DNA from: a virus
Strand: one strand, 5' to 3'
Length of the DNA: 41,257 nucleotides
Virus record (IMG/VR): IMGVR_UViG_3300034198_012662
Span: 1 to 41,257 of that record
Shown: in pieces, positions 21,973-30,311 of the stretch
How positions within the stretch are numbered: position 1 is the stretch's first letter
How the letters are laid out: every line of letters starts with the position of its first letter
Position numbers and translations under genes: made by a program
Notes under the pieces: generated by a model
Database searches by the model: none
What the model saw: the letters and a program-made list of their open reading frames with translations, nothing else
What the model was told of the DNA's origin: nothing

Positions 21973-22931
21973 GGATTAGATGATTTGATACCTAATGCTT
22001 TACGATATCTTGACACCGAACATGACCAGTATCCGGCCGTTGTTCTATCCTTTTTCTGTGAACATTTATGTCTAGCTCTGAATGACTTTGCCGCTTTTTT
22101 ATTGGAGTTTCTAATCTTTAGATTAGGGTCACCAAATGTAACTTTTTTTATTGTTCCTTTTGGTGTTTTTACATATACAGCAAATTTCTTAGGTCCACCT
22201 GGTGTTCTAAAAGGTTTGTTTAGTTTAACATTTCTTCCTCTATGTTTAGCTTCAACTAAGTATTCTTCTTCTCCATCAACAAATGGAACATCAAGATATA
22301 CTTCTTCACCTTCATAGATTCCAGTTTTACCAATATCCGTCTTTATCAATTCTTCGTCATCTCCACTTAATTCTAATACACCAGATTTATATAAATCTCT
22401 AGCCTCGTTAAATAAACCAAAGAATTTATCTGAATAAACTCTATATACGTTTTCAGTTAAAAATCTATTATTATCTAAATGATATAACAAACCTTCTGAT
22501 GCTGAGTATCTTAAATCTTCGTTAATTAATGATGGTGGTTTTGGGGTGGTATTTTTAATTTCATTAATGACCAAATTAACTAATTTAGATTCATCAAATC
22601 TAGTAAATGTTGGTTTATTACCTTTACCCAATTTAGGTTCTTTCTTTTCCGCTCTTCTTTTTTGAGCTGTCATGGACTTCTTTTCTTTCTTATCATAAGA
22701 AGACGCAATTTTAGGTGTTTCTTTTGACACTTTCTTTGAAGGTCTACATTTAGGATATGATTTTCCGTCAGCTTTTTTACGACCACATGGGGGGTATTTA
22801 CCGTTTACTTTTTTTGAAACGTCAACCCATTTTTCTTTAAACCATCTTTTTAAATCTTCTTTAAGAATCTCACCATTCATTATGGATTCTTCAATGTATT
22901 TTAAATCTTCTTCGTTTACTAGTATCTTCAT
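21966..22931 (-). CDS. two-domain basic virion-associated protein (321 aa)
   Basis: The N-terminus is a helix (MKILVNEEDLKYIEESI) with an L-K-E site near residue 24. A first module around 28-70 (RWFKEKWVDVSKK...PPCGRKKADGKSYPKCRP) has Cys residues that could bind metal. After a Lys-rich linker and a helical middle, the C-terminal module (about 245-315) reads KKVTFGDPNLKIRN...FRARHKC...GYWSCSVSRY, again with paired Cys and His. Both modules resemble small Cys/His domains seen repeatedly in T4-like phage proteins, which I cannot name with certainty. It is a candidate prohead-internal protein. Confidence 0.75.
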   Translation of the reverse strand: MKILVNEEDLKYIEESIMNGEILKEDLKRWFKEKWVDVSKKVNGKYPPCGRKKADGKSYPKCRPSKKVSKETPKIASSYDKKEKKSMTAQKRRAEKKEPKLGKGNKPTFTRFDESKLVNLVINEIKNTTPKPPSLINEDLRYSASEGLLYHLDNNRFLTENVYRVYSDKFFGLFNEARDLYKSGVLELSGDDEELIKTDIGKTGIYEGEEVYLDVPFVDGEEEYLVEAKHRGRNVKLNKPFRTPGGPKKFAVYVKTPKGTIKKVTFGDPNLKIRNSNKKAAKSFRARHKCSQKKDRTTAGYWSCSVSRYRKALGIKSSNPW

Positions 22932-22932
22932 G

Positions 22933-23424
22933 TTATTTTACTTTTTTCCACTTACCACCTTTTGATTTATATCGTTTGGCGGCGGCGCCATTACAATAGG
23001 CACTTGGACAAACTTTATATTTTGATTTAGCCCATGATAAACAAGCCGCCCACAATTTAGGGTTAGTTGGTTTATTTTTAGATTCATCAATTTGATTTTC
23101 TTCATTTAAACTAAATGTATTTGGGTCGGCTTTAAAACCAAGTGACATGTTACTTTTACCACCCGTCTTTTTTGTCTCATTCATAAGGAAATCAAAGACT
23201 TGGTCTAATAAACTTTTAGCTTCCGCAATGTGATCTTGAGCCCAATCATGTTCCTTTAATATTTCATCTATTTGTTCGTGGTTTTCATTCATTAACAATT
23301 CACATTGTCTTTGCATTTGTTGAATGTTACCAAAAAACATATAGTTTTCGGTTTCTTGATGTTCACTAATAATATTAGTGATTAAATTTTTTATTTGAGT
23401 TTCGGTTAATTTAATTGTTTTCAT
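22933..23424 (-). CDS. virion-associated protein with C-terminal WYKxKGG-type module (163 aa)
   Basis: The N-terminal amphipathic helix (MKTIKLTETQIKNLI) is followed by NIISE, a match to the prohead protease site. A helical middle follows. The C-terminal 45 residues (LWAACLSWAKSKYKVCPSAYCNGAAAKRYKSKGGKW) match a small module found at the ends of many phage proteins, normally KFDVYPSAYANAWAVKWYKKKGG; here extra Cys residues replace usual positions. It starts 4 bases from a TATTTATA motif and ends one base before the next gene. It is likely packaged and processed in the prohead. Confidence 0.75.
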   Translation of the reverse strand: MKTIKLTETQIKNLITNIISEHQETENYMFFGNIQQMQRQCELLMNENHEQIDEILKEHDWAQDHIAEAKSLLDQVFDFLMNETKKTGGKSNMSLGFKADPNTFSLNEENQIDESKNKPTNPKLWAACLSWAKSKYKVCPSAYCNGAAAKRYKSKGGKWKKVK

Positions 23425-23428
23425 AATA

Positions 23429-23436
23429 TATAAATA
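23429..23436 (-). promoter_or_regulatory. TATTTATA late-type promoter motif, 4 bases from start codon (minus strand)
   Basis: TATTTATA on the minus strand ends 4 bases before the ATG at 23424. Confidence 0.6.
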
Positions 23437-23439
23437 TTT

Positions 23440-24813
23440 TTATTTTTCTGATAAAATTTCAAATTTAATGAATTCTTTATAAAAGATTTCTTGTCCATGA
23501 ATTCTACCTTTTATTTCTATGTAATATTCTCTTGGAATATATATAGATGTATCTAACATGAATGAATTTTCATTTGTTACATCAAGTTGTGTCCATTCGT
23601 GTACAATAACATCTACTCTACCTTCCTTTATGAACATCCTATAATATACTTCATTGAATAATTCAGTTTTAGGTGTGTTAATTGATTTAAAATCAACAAC
23701 TATTTTTCTAAGTTCACCCCTTTTTATCTTTTCATTTTGTTTTATTCCGGATATTTGTACGGAATAGTTATTATAATCTGTTTGATTTGCACCAATTGTA
23801 AAAGTGGATGTAAATGGTTTAGGTATGAATTTTTGGGTGACATCAGGAATTGATACGGTATCAATTTCTAAACCTGTCCACCTATCATAGAAGAATTTTT
23901 TACCATCACAGTTTAATCCATCAAAACTAAAGGTCACTTTATAAACTCCTTTTCTAATTTTTGTTGTAGTTAGACCCGTTAACCCATCAATTGGTGATCC
24001 GTTACTATCTAATATATCAACCGTTGGTGTTGTGTCTAAATCATAGAAATTGGTTGTTTTTGTAACATATAGAAATAAATTTTGTTCAAATTTTTCAATG
24101 AAATTATTTCTATTATCCACAATATTATCAACGAAAATAGTCTCTACAAATGGTTCAAAAAATGTTTGGGTATACTTTGAGAAGAACGCTACAGACCTAT
24201 CAACGTCTGGATTTATGTTTTCATAATCATTGCTAAAAGCAACACCTAATCCGTGGTTAGTATTACCAGATAATAAGATACCATTTACATAGTCGGTTAT
24301 GTCAACATTTAAATTTTCATTACCATTATCAAAATGAATTGTTGAGACTATATCTGGTGAATCACTATATATACCATCATACTCCCATGTATATAACGTA
24401 GTTCTATATGACCAATTCGATGGTCTTTCATCATAGGTATTATTTCCCATTGTAGAGTGATTTGAATCGTATTCATAATCGAAACCAACACCTTCATCCC
24501 AAAATTCACTTATTTTAAATAAAATTAAATCAAACGATGAGGCTCTTTTTTTTGAGTTTCCTCTTGGGGCACCTAAAAATGTTTCATTACCAAATATTGT
24601 ATTGGTCATTTTTAGATAATGTTTAGTATTAGAATCTATAACGAATTCACCACTATTTATTCTATTTTTTAAGTCCGAAAAATCTACTTTGAATATAAAT
24701 TTAGAAAAACTCGAACCATAAAAAATTTCAGTTGTAGGGTTTTTGGCCGTGTTAACTGATGTTTTTTTAATTATTGTGTTATTTTTTTCAAAATATGAAC
24801 GAAAATATGACAT
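23440..24813 (-). CDS. large beta-rich virion protein (457 aa)
   Basis: The start is placed at ATG 24813 (MSYFRSYFEKN) because a TATTTATA motif at 24823-24830 lies inside the longer frame that would begin at 24834. The protein has a beta-rich N-terminal region containing ISEFWDEGVGFDYEYD and ITDYVNGILL, reminiscent of DNRLRE-type carbohydrate-binding domains. It continues as Ig-like strands, for example DSNGSPIDGLTGLTTTKIRKGVY. No enzymatic motif is seen. It lies directly after the OB-fold baseplate protein, so a tail or baseplate-peripheral role is likely. Confidence 0.75.
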   Translation of the reverse strand: MSYFRSYFEKNNTIIKKTSVNTAKNPTTEIFYGSSFSKFIFKVDFSDLKNRINSGEFVIDSNTKHYLKMTNTIFGNETFLGAPRGNSKKRASSFDLILFKISEFWDEGVGFDYEYDSNHSTMGNNTYDERPSNWSYRTTLYTWEYDGIYSDSPDIVSTIHFDNGNENLNVDITDYVNGILLSGNTNHGLGVAFSNDYENINPDVDRSVAFFSKYTQTFFEPFVETIFVDNIVDNRNNFIEKFEQNLFLYVTKTTNFYDLDTTPTVDILDSNGSPIDGLTGLTTTKIRKGVYKVTFSFDGLNCDGKKFFYDRWTGLEIDTVSIPDVTQKFIPKPFTSTFTIGANQTDYNNYSVQISGIKQNEKIKRGELRKIVVDFKSINTPKTELFNEVYYRMFIKEGRVDVIVHEWTQLDVTNENSFMLDTSIYIPREYYIEIKGRIHGQEIFYKEFIKFEILSEK

Positions 24814-24822
24814 CTTTTTACC

Positions 24823-24830
24823 TATAAATA
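24823..24830 (-). promoter_or_regulatory. TATTTATA late-type promoter motif (minus strand)
   Basis: TATTTATA lies 9 bases upstream of the ATG at 24813 and just after the stop of the preceding gene. It decides the start of the 457-aa protein. Confidence 0.55.
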
Positions 24831-26324
24831 TCAATTAATTTTAATTGATTTATTTAATATGTCATTTTCTAGGGTTTTATGTAATTCTTCAAGTATTTGA
24901 TGTGGGTCGTACCCTGATTTAACGTAGGGTTTATTAATATTGTGTACATGATTCTCAAAAGCAATGTATAATGCTCGTAGATATTTAACCAAATTTTCAC
25001 CTCTTACTGTTGAATATGTATTTGGTTCAATTTTACTTACATAATCTTCTTGAGTTAATTCATATTTGTCTAAAACATCAAAATTTATTGTTTTATCGAC
25101 TTCATTTGTATCGGTAGACAAAAGGAATATTTTATCAGATTTAATTGCTCCGAATGTCTGTTCAATGTTATTATTTTCCATAGTCATAACATTTTCATTG
25201 ACTTCGTTAAATACTTGTTTTGGGGTCATCCTGTCTTTTGACCAAATAAGACCTGATGAGGGTCCAACTATTGAAACATACACAGTATTGAGTATAGAAT
25301 TTTTATTACTACTTTCTGTTTCGTTTGTTGGGGTTAATGTGATGAAATTTTGTGATGGTCTAAAGAAAAACGGATGTAAATCTTCATTTGAGTAAATTGT
25401 GGATAACTCATTTAAACTTTTATCATGTATTGTAAATATAGTGTTTCTTATCTCTAAATGTGCATTATCAATTGAAATACCTGTTATTGTATAAGTTGGT
25501 GTTGTATTTGAGTTGTCCTCATTTATAAGTTTTATTTCCGATTGTGTTATTGGAGTTGTTTGATTAAAAAAATCTGTTTTAAATTTTATTGCGTTTGGAT
25601 TGAGTACTCTATATACATAGAATTTTATATCGGTTAATCCCGTTAAACTTGTTATTTCATATTCTACTATAAAATTTAAATTTCCTGTTATTTGTTTTAC
25701 TTTACTTATTTTTCTATTTTCTAATCTAGCTTTATTTGGAAATTTTTTTAAATATAAATTTGCTGATTTTTTAGCCATCAACGGGTAATCAATAAGATTT
25801 ACTAAATCGGATAGATTTTCTTTAGATTTTAATTTCCCCCCTCTTAATTGTAATCCATTATTAGTGAATAATATATCAGAACCATACTTACCATAAAAAG
25901 CTTGGTCAGTTTCTTTTGCAAACGCATTCAGTACCCTATCATCATATCCTCCGTTTGTATTTCTAATATTTGGTTTATGTTTAATTGGTACACCATAAGT
26001 GGTATTCTCAACTTGTTGGGTAAAGTTTTGTGAATTATAATCATACATTGTTGTAAAAGGTCCCGCAATGTATTCTTGGTTTACAGTTTCTTTATCTGTA
26101 TTATAATTTAATATTTTAACAGATTGTCCAATTTCAGGGATGAAGTTTATATTATTTGGTAAAAATGGTAAAGCAACAAATGGGTCATAGTCATCCCATT
26201 CTTCATAATTTTTAACTGATTTTTCTTTTTCACCAACGTAATCATTATATCGAATACATCTAATTCTACCAATACCTTTAGGGTCTATGTTATTTACACA
26301 TATTCCTATATCAATTATTTTCAT
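24831..26324 (-). CDS. baseplate hub-type protein with N-terminal OB fold (T4 gp5-like region)
   Basis: The 497-residue protein's first ~110 residues show the OB-fold pattern of gp5/VgrG-type hub proteins: DIGICVNNIDPKGIGRIRC, then FLPNNINFIPEIGQSVKI and EYIAGPF. No lysozyme domain follows, unlike T4 gp5. The middle is beta-rich. The C-terminus contains VRGENLVKYLRALYIAFENHVHNINKP, a segment common at the ends of phage hub or spike proteins. It is probably the central tail hub connector. It is flanked by small coiled-coil and large virion genes on the same strand. Confidence 0.7.
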   Translation of the reverse strand: MKIIDIGICVNNIDPKGIGRIRCIRYNDYVGEKEKSVKNYEEWDDYDPFVALPFLPNNINFIPEIGQSVKILNYNTDKETVNQEYIAGPFTTMYDYNSQNFTQQVENTTYGVPIKHKPNIRNTNGGYDDRVLNAFAKETDQAFYGKYGSDILFTNNGLQLRGGKLKSKENLSDLVNLIDYPLMAKKSANLYLKKFPNKARLENRKISKVKQITGNLNFIVEYEITSLTGLTDIKFYVYRVLNPNAIKFKTDFFNQTTPITQSEIKLINEDNSNTTPTYTITGISIDNAHLEIRNTIFTIHDKSLNELSTIYSNEDLHPFFFRPSQNFITLTPTNETESSNKNSILNTVYVSIVGPSSGLIWSKDRMTPKQVFNEVNENVMTMENNNIEQTFGAIKSDKIFLLSTDTNEVDKTINFDVLDKYELTQEDYVSKIEPNTYSTVRGENLVKYLRALYIAFENHVHNINKPYVKSGYDPHQILEELHKTLENDILNKSIKIN

Positions 26325-26524
26325 TATTTTTTGGTTCTTTTGCTTAACTCATTATTTGTTTTATTATATAAATCTTCAATTCGTTCTAAATGATGTGTTA
26401 AATCTATAATCAATTCTTTTGTTTTTTTAAATTCAATTTCTAATTCACTAATAACAGTTAATAAATCTTTATTTGATTTGTTTTCAACATCCCCAACAAT
26501 TTCAAAAATTTTTTTTACTTCCAT
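26324..26524 (-). CDS. small coiled-coil protein (66 aa)
   Basis: Starting at ATG 26524, one base after the upstream stop, the product is 66 residues, nearly all helical with heptad-like Leu/Ile spacing (residues 20-60). A start 21 bases further upstream would overlap the preceding gene and is less likely. There is no known domain. The stop overlaps the start of the hub gene by one base. It may be a baseplate assembly factor or small structural subunit; this is inferred from position. Confidence 0.6.
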   Translation of the reverse strand: MEVKKIFEIVGDVENKSNKDLLTVISELEIEFKKTKELIIDLTHHLERIEDLYNKTNNELSKRTKK

Positions 26525-26525
26525 A

Positions 26526-28436
26526 TTAAAAAGATTTACCTGCAATATTGATTATTCCTGGAGGTATAATATATGGTCCTATTTGTACTTCTTTATTAGA
26601 TCCTTTAATAAATTGGTTTTTATCTCTTTCTTCCGTATCACCGTCAACATGTGATTTTATTATAGATAGTAAATCATTACTTTCACCATAAATTGGTCCT
26701 GTTGGTATCCCCGCAGCATTTAATCTTTCAACAATATTTAAATACGCTCTATCTTGACTATATCCCGGTAAATTATCAGATAATCCCAATAAAAATCCGG
26801 GTATATTTATTGCTCTTCCACCTGATAGAGTTCCATTTATAGTATTAATAATTGTATTGAATAAATCTGAACAATTATCTATTCCATTTTGTAAAATATT
26901 TTTTAATAAAAATATTAATGCTGTTACAATTGTGACATATCTTTTATATCTGTTTTTGATAATATTAAAAATAATTAATTCTAAAAATATTAACAAATCT
27001 TTTTTAATTCTTTTCCAAAATTCTCTAATGAATTTCCAAAAAATTTCTTTAACAATTAAATAAATTAGTTTTTTTAATTTTAATATAATTGTTTTTATTT
27101 CCACAACAACATTTGTTAAGGAATTAAATACTTTATATAAAATCACAATCGGTAAAAATATTTTTGGTGATAATATTGACATTATAAGTGATTTTGGTAA
27201 ATTCATAATAAATGAATTCATAATTGATATGTGAAAATTTAATAGTGGTATTGACCCGTCAGATTGTTCAAAAGCATCTGATGCCGATTTACTTAAAGCA
27301 CCATCTACAACATCATTTATTGTTTGTTTATCTGTTAAATAAACAAAATCTTCAAAATGTCTATCATTTACTGGTAATTCAAAATTATTACAATCTGTAA
27401 ATTTTAATACTCTTCTTACTTTACTATCTTCATCGTCTAAATCAATTCCTTCAACACTATCAAAGTCAAAATAAAATTCTAAATCTTGGTCATTTTCTTC
27501 AAATTGTTCTACCGCGTTTTGATTTTTTAATGTTTCTTTATTAGTTTGTGATCCACATATTGAAAATAATTTTTTTAATAATCGATTAATTTCATTTTGT
27601 GATAAAATAAATTCAGATGATGCACTTGTATCTGGTTGTAATGTTAACATCATAGAATTTTTTACAATATTATTTATGTCTGGTAATTCAATTGAGGAAT
27701 AGTAATCATTTAAAAAACTATCAACTTGAATACTTGGTCCTGTTTGTGTCAATCCTGAAATCATGAATTGTTGATTAGATTGATCCCAGGATGTTGTAAA
27801 TAATGTATTGTTATTATTAGTTACGAAATTATAACTACCAGAAGAAAATAAGTTATATAGTTCTCTATTAACTTTTTGTTTATTTATATTTGGATTTTGT
27901 GGTTCATAAACAATTTTACCAACATTACTAGTTGGGTTAATTGTTAAGGTATTAGTTAAATCAAATTCTTTTGGACTTAAATTAACAGAATCGACATTTA
28001 AAATTGAATTACCACCACATATTCCATCTCCAGCAAACAATATTTTTTTAACATTATTTAAAATTGTTTTTCTATATGACGATGTTGCAATTTCTGCGGA
28101 TTCTACCGCATATCTTTTTATTTTAGATTTTGTAACTAATTTATCCGAACTGTCAACAGATACATTTTTTCTAGATTTAGTATTTTTTTTATCTATCCCA
28201 AGAAATGAGTCTGCGATATCGACCATTTCCCCGAATATATCTTTATTATTATCTATTTTCTTTTTTCTCTTATCTAAAAATGCGTCTAGTTTTTTTCCAA
28301 ATAATTGGTCTGTAGTTGGTAAATCATTTAAATACTTATCATATATGTTATCTGAAGAAATGAGTTTTGGGTCATCATTAATTTTTTTGATGGTTTCTAT
28401 TTTAGATTTAATCTCATTTCTTGTTCTTTTTAACAT
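26526..28436 (-). CDS. large virion protein with hydrophobic helical region (636 aa)
   Basis: The N-terminal ~110 residues are Lys-rich and helical. Residues 140-330 are polar and beta-rich (ICGGNSILNVDSVNLSPK). An acidic stretch lies at about 325-360. A striking hydrophobic zone at about 410-540 contains several Ile/Leu/Phe-rich segments interrupted by Lys/Arg clusters. The C-terminus is Gly/Pro/Ile-rich. The hydrophobic zone could be membrane-active during genome entry or buried in a tail or baseplate assembly. It sits between small structural genes and the hub gene. No T4 homologue is recognised. Confidence 0.65.
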   Translation of the reverse strand: MLKRTRNEIKSKIETIKKINDDPKLISSDNIYDKYLNDLPTTDQLFGKKLDAFLDKRKKKIDNNKDIFGEMVDIADSFLGIDKKNTKSRKNVSVDSSDKLVTKSKIKRYAVESAEIATSSYRKTILNNVKKILFAGDGICGGNSILNVDSVNLSPKEFDLTNTLTINPTSNVGKIVYEPQNPNINKQKVNRELYNLFSSGSYNFVTNNNNTLFTTSWDQSNQQFMISGLTQTGPSIQVDSFLNDYYSSIELPDINNIVKNSMMLTLQPDTSASSEFILSQNEINRLLKKLFSICGSQTNKETLKNQNAVEQFEENDQDLEFYFDFDSVEGIDLDDEDSKVRRVLKFTDCNNFELPVNDRHFEDFVYLTDKQTINDVVDGALSKSASDAFEQSDGSIPLLNFHISIMNSFIMNLPKSLIMSILSPKIFLPIVILYKVFNSLTNVVVEIKTIILKLKKLIYLIVKEIFWKFIREFWKRIKKDLLIFLELIIFNIIKNRYKRYVTIVTALIFLLKNILQNGIDNCSDLFNTIINTINGTLSGGRAINIPGFLLGLSDNLPGYSQDRAYLNIVERLNAAGIPTGPIYGESNDLLSIIKSHVDGDTEERDKNQFIKGSNKEVQIGPYIIPPGIINIAGKSF

Positions 28437-28441
28437 ATTAA

Positions 28442-28816
28442 TTATAAATTATAATTGTCAGATTTTTCGTTTGTTAGGTCATTTGTAAGTTTATCGATTA
28501 ATTCTCGGTCTTCCTCGGTTAATGTCATTTTACCTAATGGCATGTTTTTAGATGACCCGGATGAATTTTTTAAGAGTAAACTTTGTAATTTAACTAGTGA
28601 AATTTTCTTTTCAGTACATTCGTTAAGTATCTTTTGTTGTTCTTTTATTACTGGTCCAATTACACTCATATCCTCAGAATCTTTCATAAAAGCTAACATT
28701 TTTTTCATAATTAACGATGCCGTATTCTTTTGTTCTACAATATCGTTATAAATCTCCTGCATTAGGGCTAATGCTGAGTCAACCTCTAATGATATTATAT
28801 TTTTTCTGTTTTTCAT
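28442..28816 (-). CDS. helical hypothetical protein (124 aa)
   Basis: The protein is predicted to be all-helical, with Met- and Leu-rich segments (residues 15-60) and a C-terminal acidic segment (TLTEEDRELIDKLTNDL). No family is recognised. It has its own TATTTATT motif 5 bases upstream and ends 5 bases before the 636-residue virion gene. It is therefore probably the first gene of the late baseplate operon that runs to about 23440. Confidence 0.65.
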   Translation of the reverse strand: MKNRKNIISLEVDSALALMQEIYNDIVEQKNTASLIMKKMLAFMKDSEDMSVIGPVIKEQQKILNECTEKKISLVKLQSLLLKNSSGSSKNMPLGKMTLTEEDRELIDKLTNDLTNEKSDNYNL

Positions 28817-28821
28817 ACAAT

Positions 28822-28829
28822 AATAAATA
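28822..28829 (-). promoter_or_regulatory. TATTTATT late-type promoter motif, 5 bases from start codon (minus strand)
   Basis: TATTTATT on the minus strand ends 5 bases before the ATG at 28816, in the gap after the sigma factor gene. Confidence 0.5.
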
Positions 28830-28832
28830 GAT

Positions 28833-29531
28833 TTATTCTAAAAAATTATCTAAAATACCCTCATATAATTTTTTAAACCGTTTTAGTGATATTCTTATCT
28901 CTTTTGTGGATAGGGATGTCATTTCCCTTAGTGATAGTAAAATGAGATTTTTATTGAACTTATTACCATCACCTATTTGGAATATTTTATCAAAATTACT
29001 AAAAATTTCAATTAGTGCGTATCCTAATTTTTTTTCATCAGATGTTAGTTTTTCGGTTTCAATAAAATTTTCCAAAGATGTTGTAAATTTTATTATAACA
29101 AATTTATAATCTAATTCATGTCCATCAATTACGTATGATAATTCCAAATTTTCCTCAATTTCACTTGAGATATCGTCATATGAAATATTTCTATTTTTCT
29201 CTTTGGTATCTTTTTGTATTGAACCCATTAGATAATTTTTACAAATAGTTCCGAAATAAGAATATGCTTTAGTATTCTTTGTGTGGTCAAATTTGCTGAT
29301 TTTAGTAACTAAAAAAGACATAGTATCATTATGTATCTCATCAAATTCTAAATCTTTTCTATACAATTTATAACGTCGAATAATACTTTCTACCATTATA
29401 ATTAGGGGGTCCCTTAAATATTCATTGAATATCTTATTTCTTTCTTCTTCGGAATTAGATTCTATATATCTGACAACCGCTTTTTCTTGGTCCTCCCCAA
29501 AATACATTTTTTGGGTTCTTTTTTTAGGCAT
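28833..29531 (-). CDS. sigma-70 region 2 protein, T4 gp55-like late sigma factor
   Basis: The 232-residue protein's best-conserved part is residues 68-112. It reads NDTMSFLVTKISKFDHTKNT and then AYSYFGTICKNYLMGSIQK, the sigma region 2 helix that binds RNA polymerase beta-prime clamp and reads the -10 box. Region 4 is not evident, which fits T4 gp55-type late sigma factors; in T4 region 4 is replaced by the gp33 co-activator and the sliding clamp. It is the obvious reader of the recurrent TATTTATA motif. No such motif precedes this gene itself, which is translated with the glycosyltransferase operon, so it is probably expressed earlier. Confidence 0.85.
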   Translation of the reverse strand: MPKKRTQKMYFGEDQEKAVVRYIESNSEEERNKIFNEYLRDPLIIMVESIIRRYKLYRKDLEFDEIHNDTMSFLVTKISKFDHTKNTKAYSYFGTICKNYLMGSIQKDTKEKNRNISYDDISSEIEENLELSYVIDGHELDYKFVIIKFTTSLENFIETEKLTSDEKKLGYALIEIFSNFDKIFQIGDGNKFNKNLILLSLREMTSLSTKEIRISLKRFKKLYEGILDNFLE

Positions 29532-30311
29532 TTATGATTCTACATAACTTATATCTCGTTTATTTTTAAAGAAAAATTCTTTTTTTGCTGTTTCTAACCA
29601 AAACTTAACTTCTTTTTCGGATAGTTTAGTGTTTTCATCATTTTTGTAACTCCAAAATAATGACTCTTCTCTAAAATTGACATGTTGATATCCAATTTTC
29701 GGTACAGTCATAATCTTTACTCCATTATGAGTTAGTCTAAGTAAAAATTCATAACCAAATGTTAATTTTATGTTTTCTTTTAATTTACCCATTTCTTTTA
29801 TTTTATCGGTTTTGTAAACACCACCACTTATTTGATAATTTTGAAAATCTAATAATATTTCATTATCTAGGAATCCTTGTTTATCACTAAAACCATACGC
29901 CCATACGGATTCGTTTGTAAAACTTATTATTTTACCATCAACATTAACATCTTTTACAATAGGTAAGAAAACTTGAACATCGTCGTATTCTCTCATGTAT
30001 TCATTCATTGACTTAATCCATACGGGATTGAATTCGTCGTCAACTTCCAATATACTGAACCACTCAGTGTCACAATCATCAATTCCTTTATTAATTTGTG
30101 AACAAAAATCTGTTAATCCATTGTTTACTAGAATTTTAATTTCTAATTTATCAGAATTACTTGTGATGGTTTTAGAAACATCGGGAGGACAAATAATTGT
30201 TAATTTAACATCATTATAAAATTGTTCCACAGAACTAATTGCATTGTCAAGTAATTCTTTGTAATAATCATTAATAATATGAATAGGTAATAATACTGTT
30301 ATATTTTTCAT
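29532..30311 (-). CDS. family 2-type glycosyltransferase (259 aa)
   Basis: The 259-residue protein has a GT-A fold: an N-terminal nucleotide-binding start (ITVLLPIHIINDYYKELLDNAISSV) and a long middle helix-strand with LVNNGLTDFCSQINKGID. ILEVDDEF near residue 107 is a DxD-like metal/nucleotide site. ISGGVYKTDKI and FGYEFLLRL are acceptor-site-like motifs. It probably transfers a sugar onto a phage or host surface target, or modified DNA. It overlaps the second glycosyltransferase by 4 bases and abuts the sigma factor gene. Confidence 0.82.
   Translation of the reverse strand: MKNITVLLPIHIINDYYKELLDNAISSVEQFYNDVKLTIICPPDVSKTITSNSDKLEIKILVNNGLTDFCSQINKGIDDCDTEWFSILEVDDEFNPVWIKSMNEYMREYDDVQVFLPIVKDVNVDGKIISFTNESVWAYGFSDKQGFLDNEILLDFQNYQISGGVYKTDKIKEMGKLKENIKLTFGYEFLLRLTHNGVKIMTVPKIGYQHVNFREESLFWSYKNDENTKLSEKEVKFWLETAKKEFFFKNKRDISYVES

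Noticed and set aside
23440-24834. Start of the 457-aa virion protein at ATG 24834
   Set aside because: The longer frame contains the TATTTATA motif; the ATG at 24813 has the same motif-to-start arrangement as other late genes. The longer form is not excluded because it would give an ATGA overlap.
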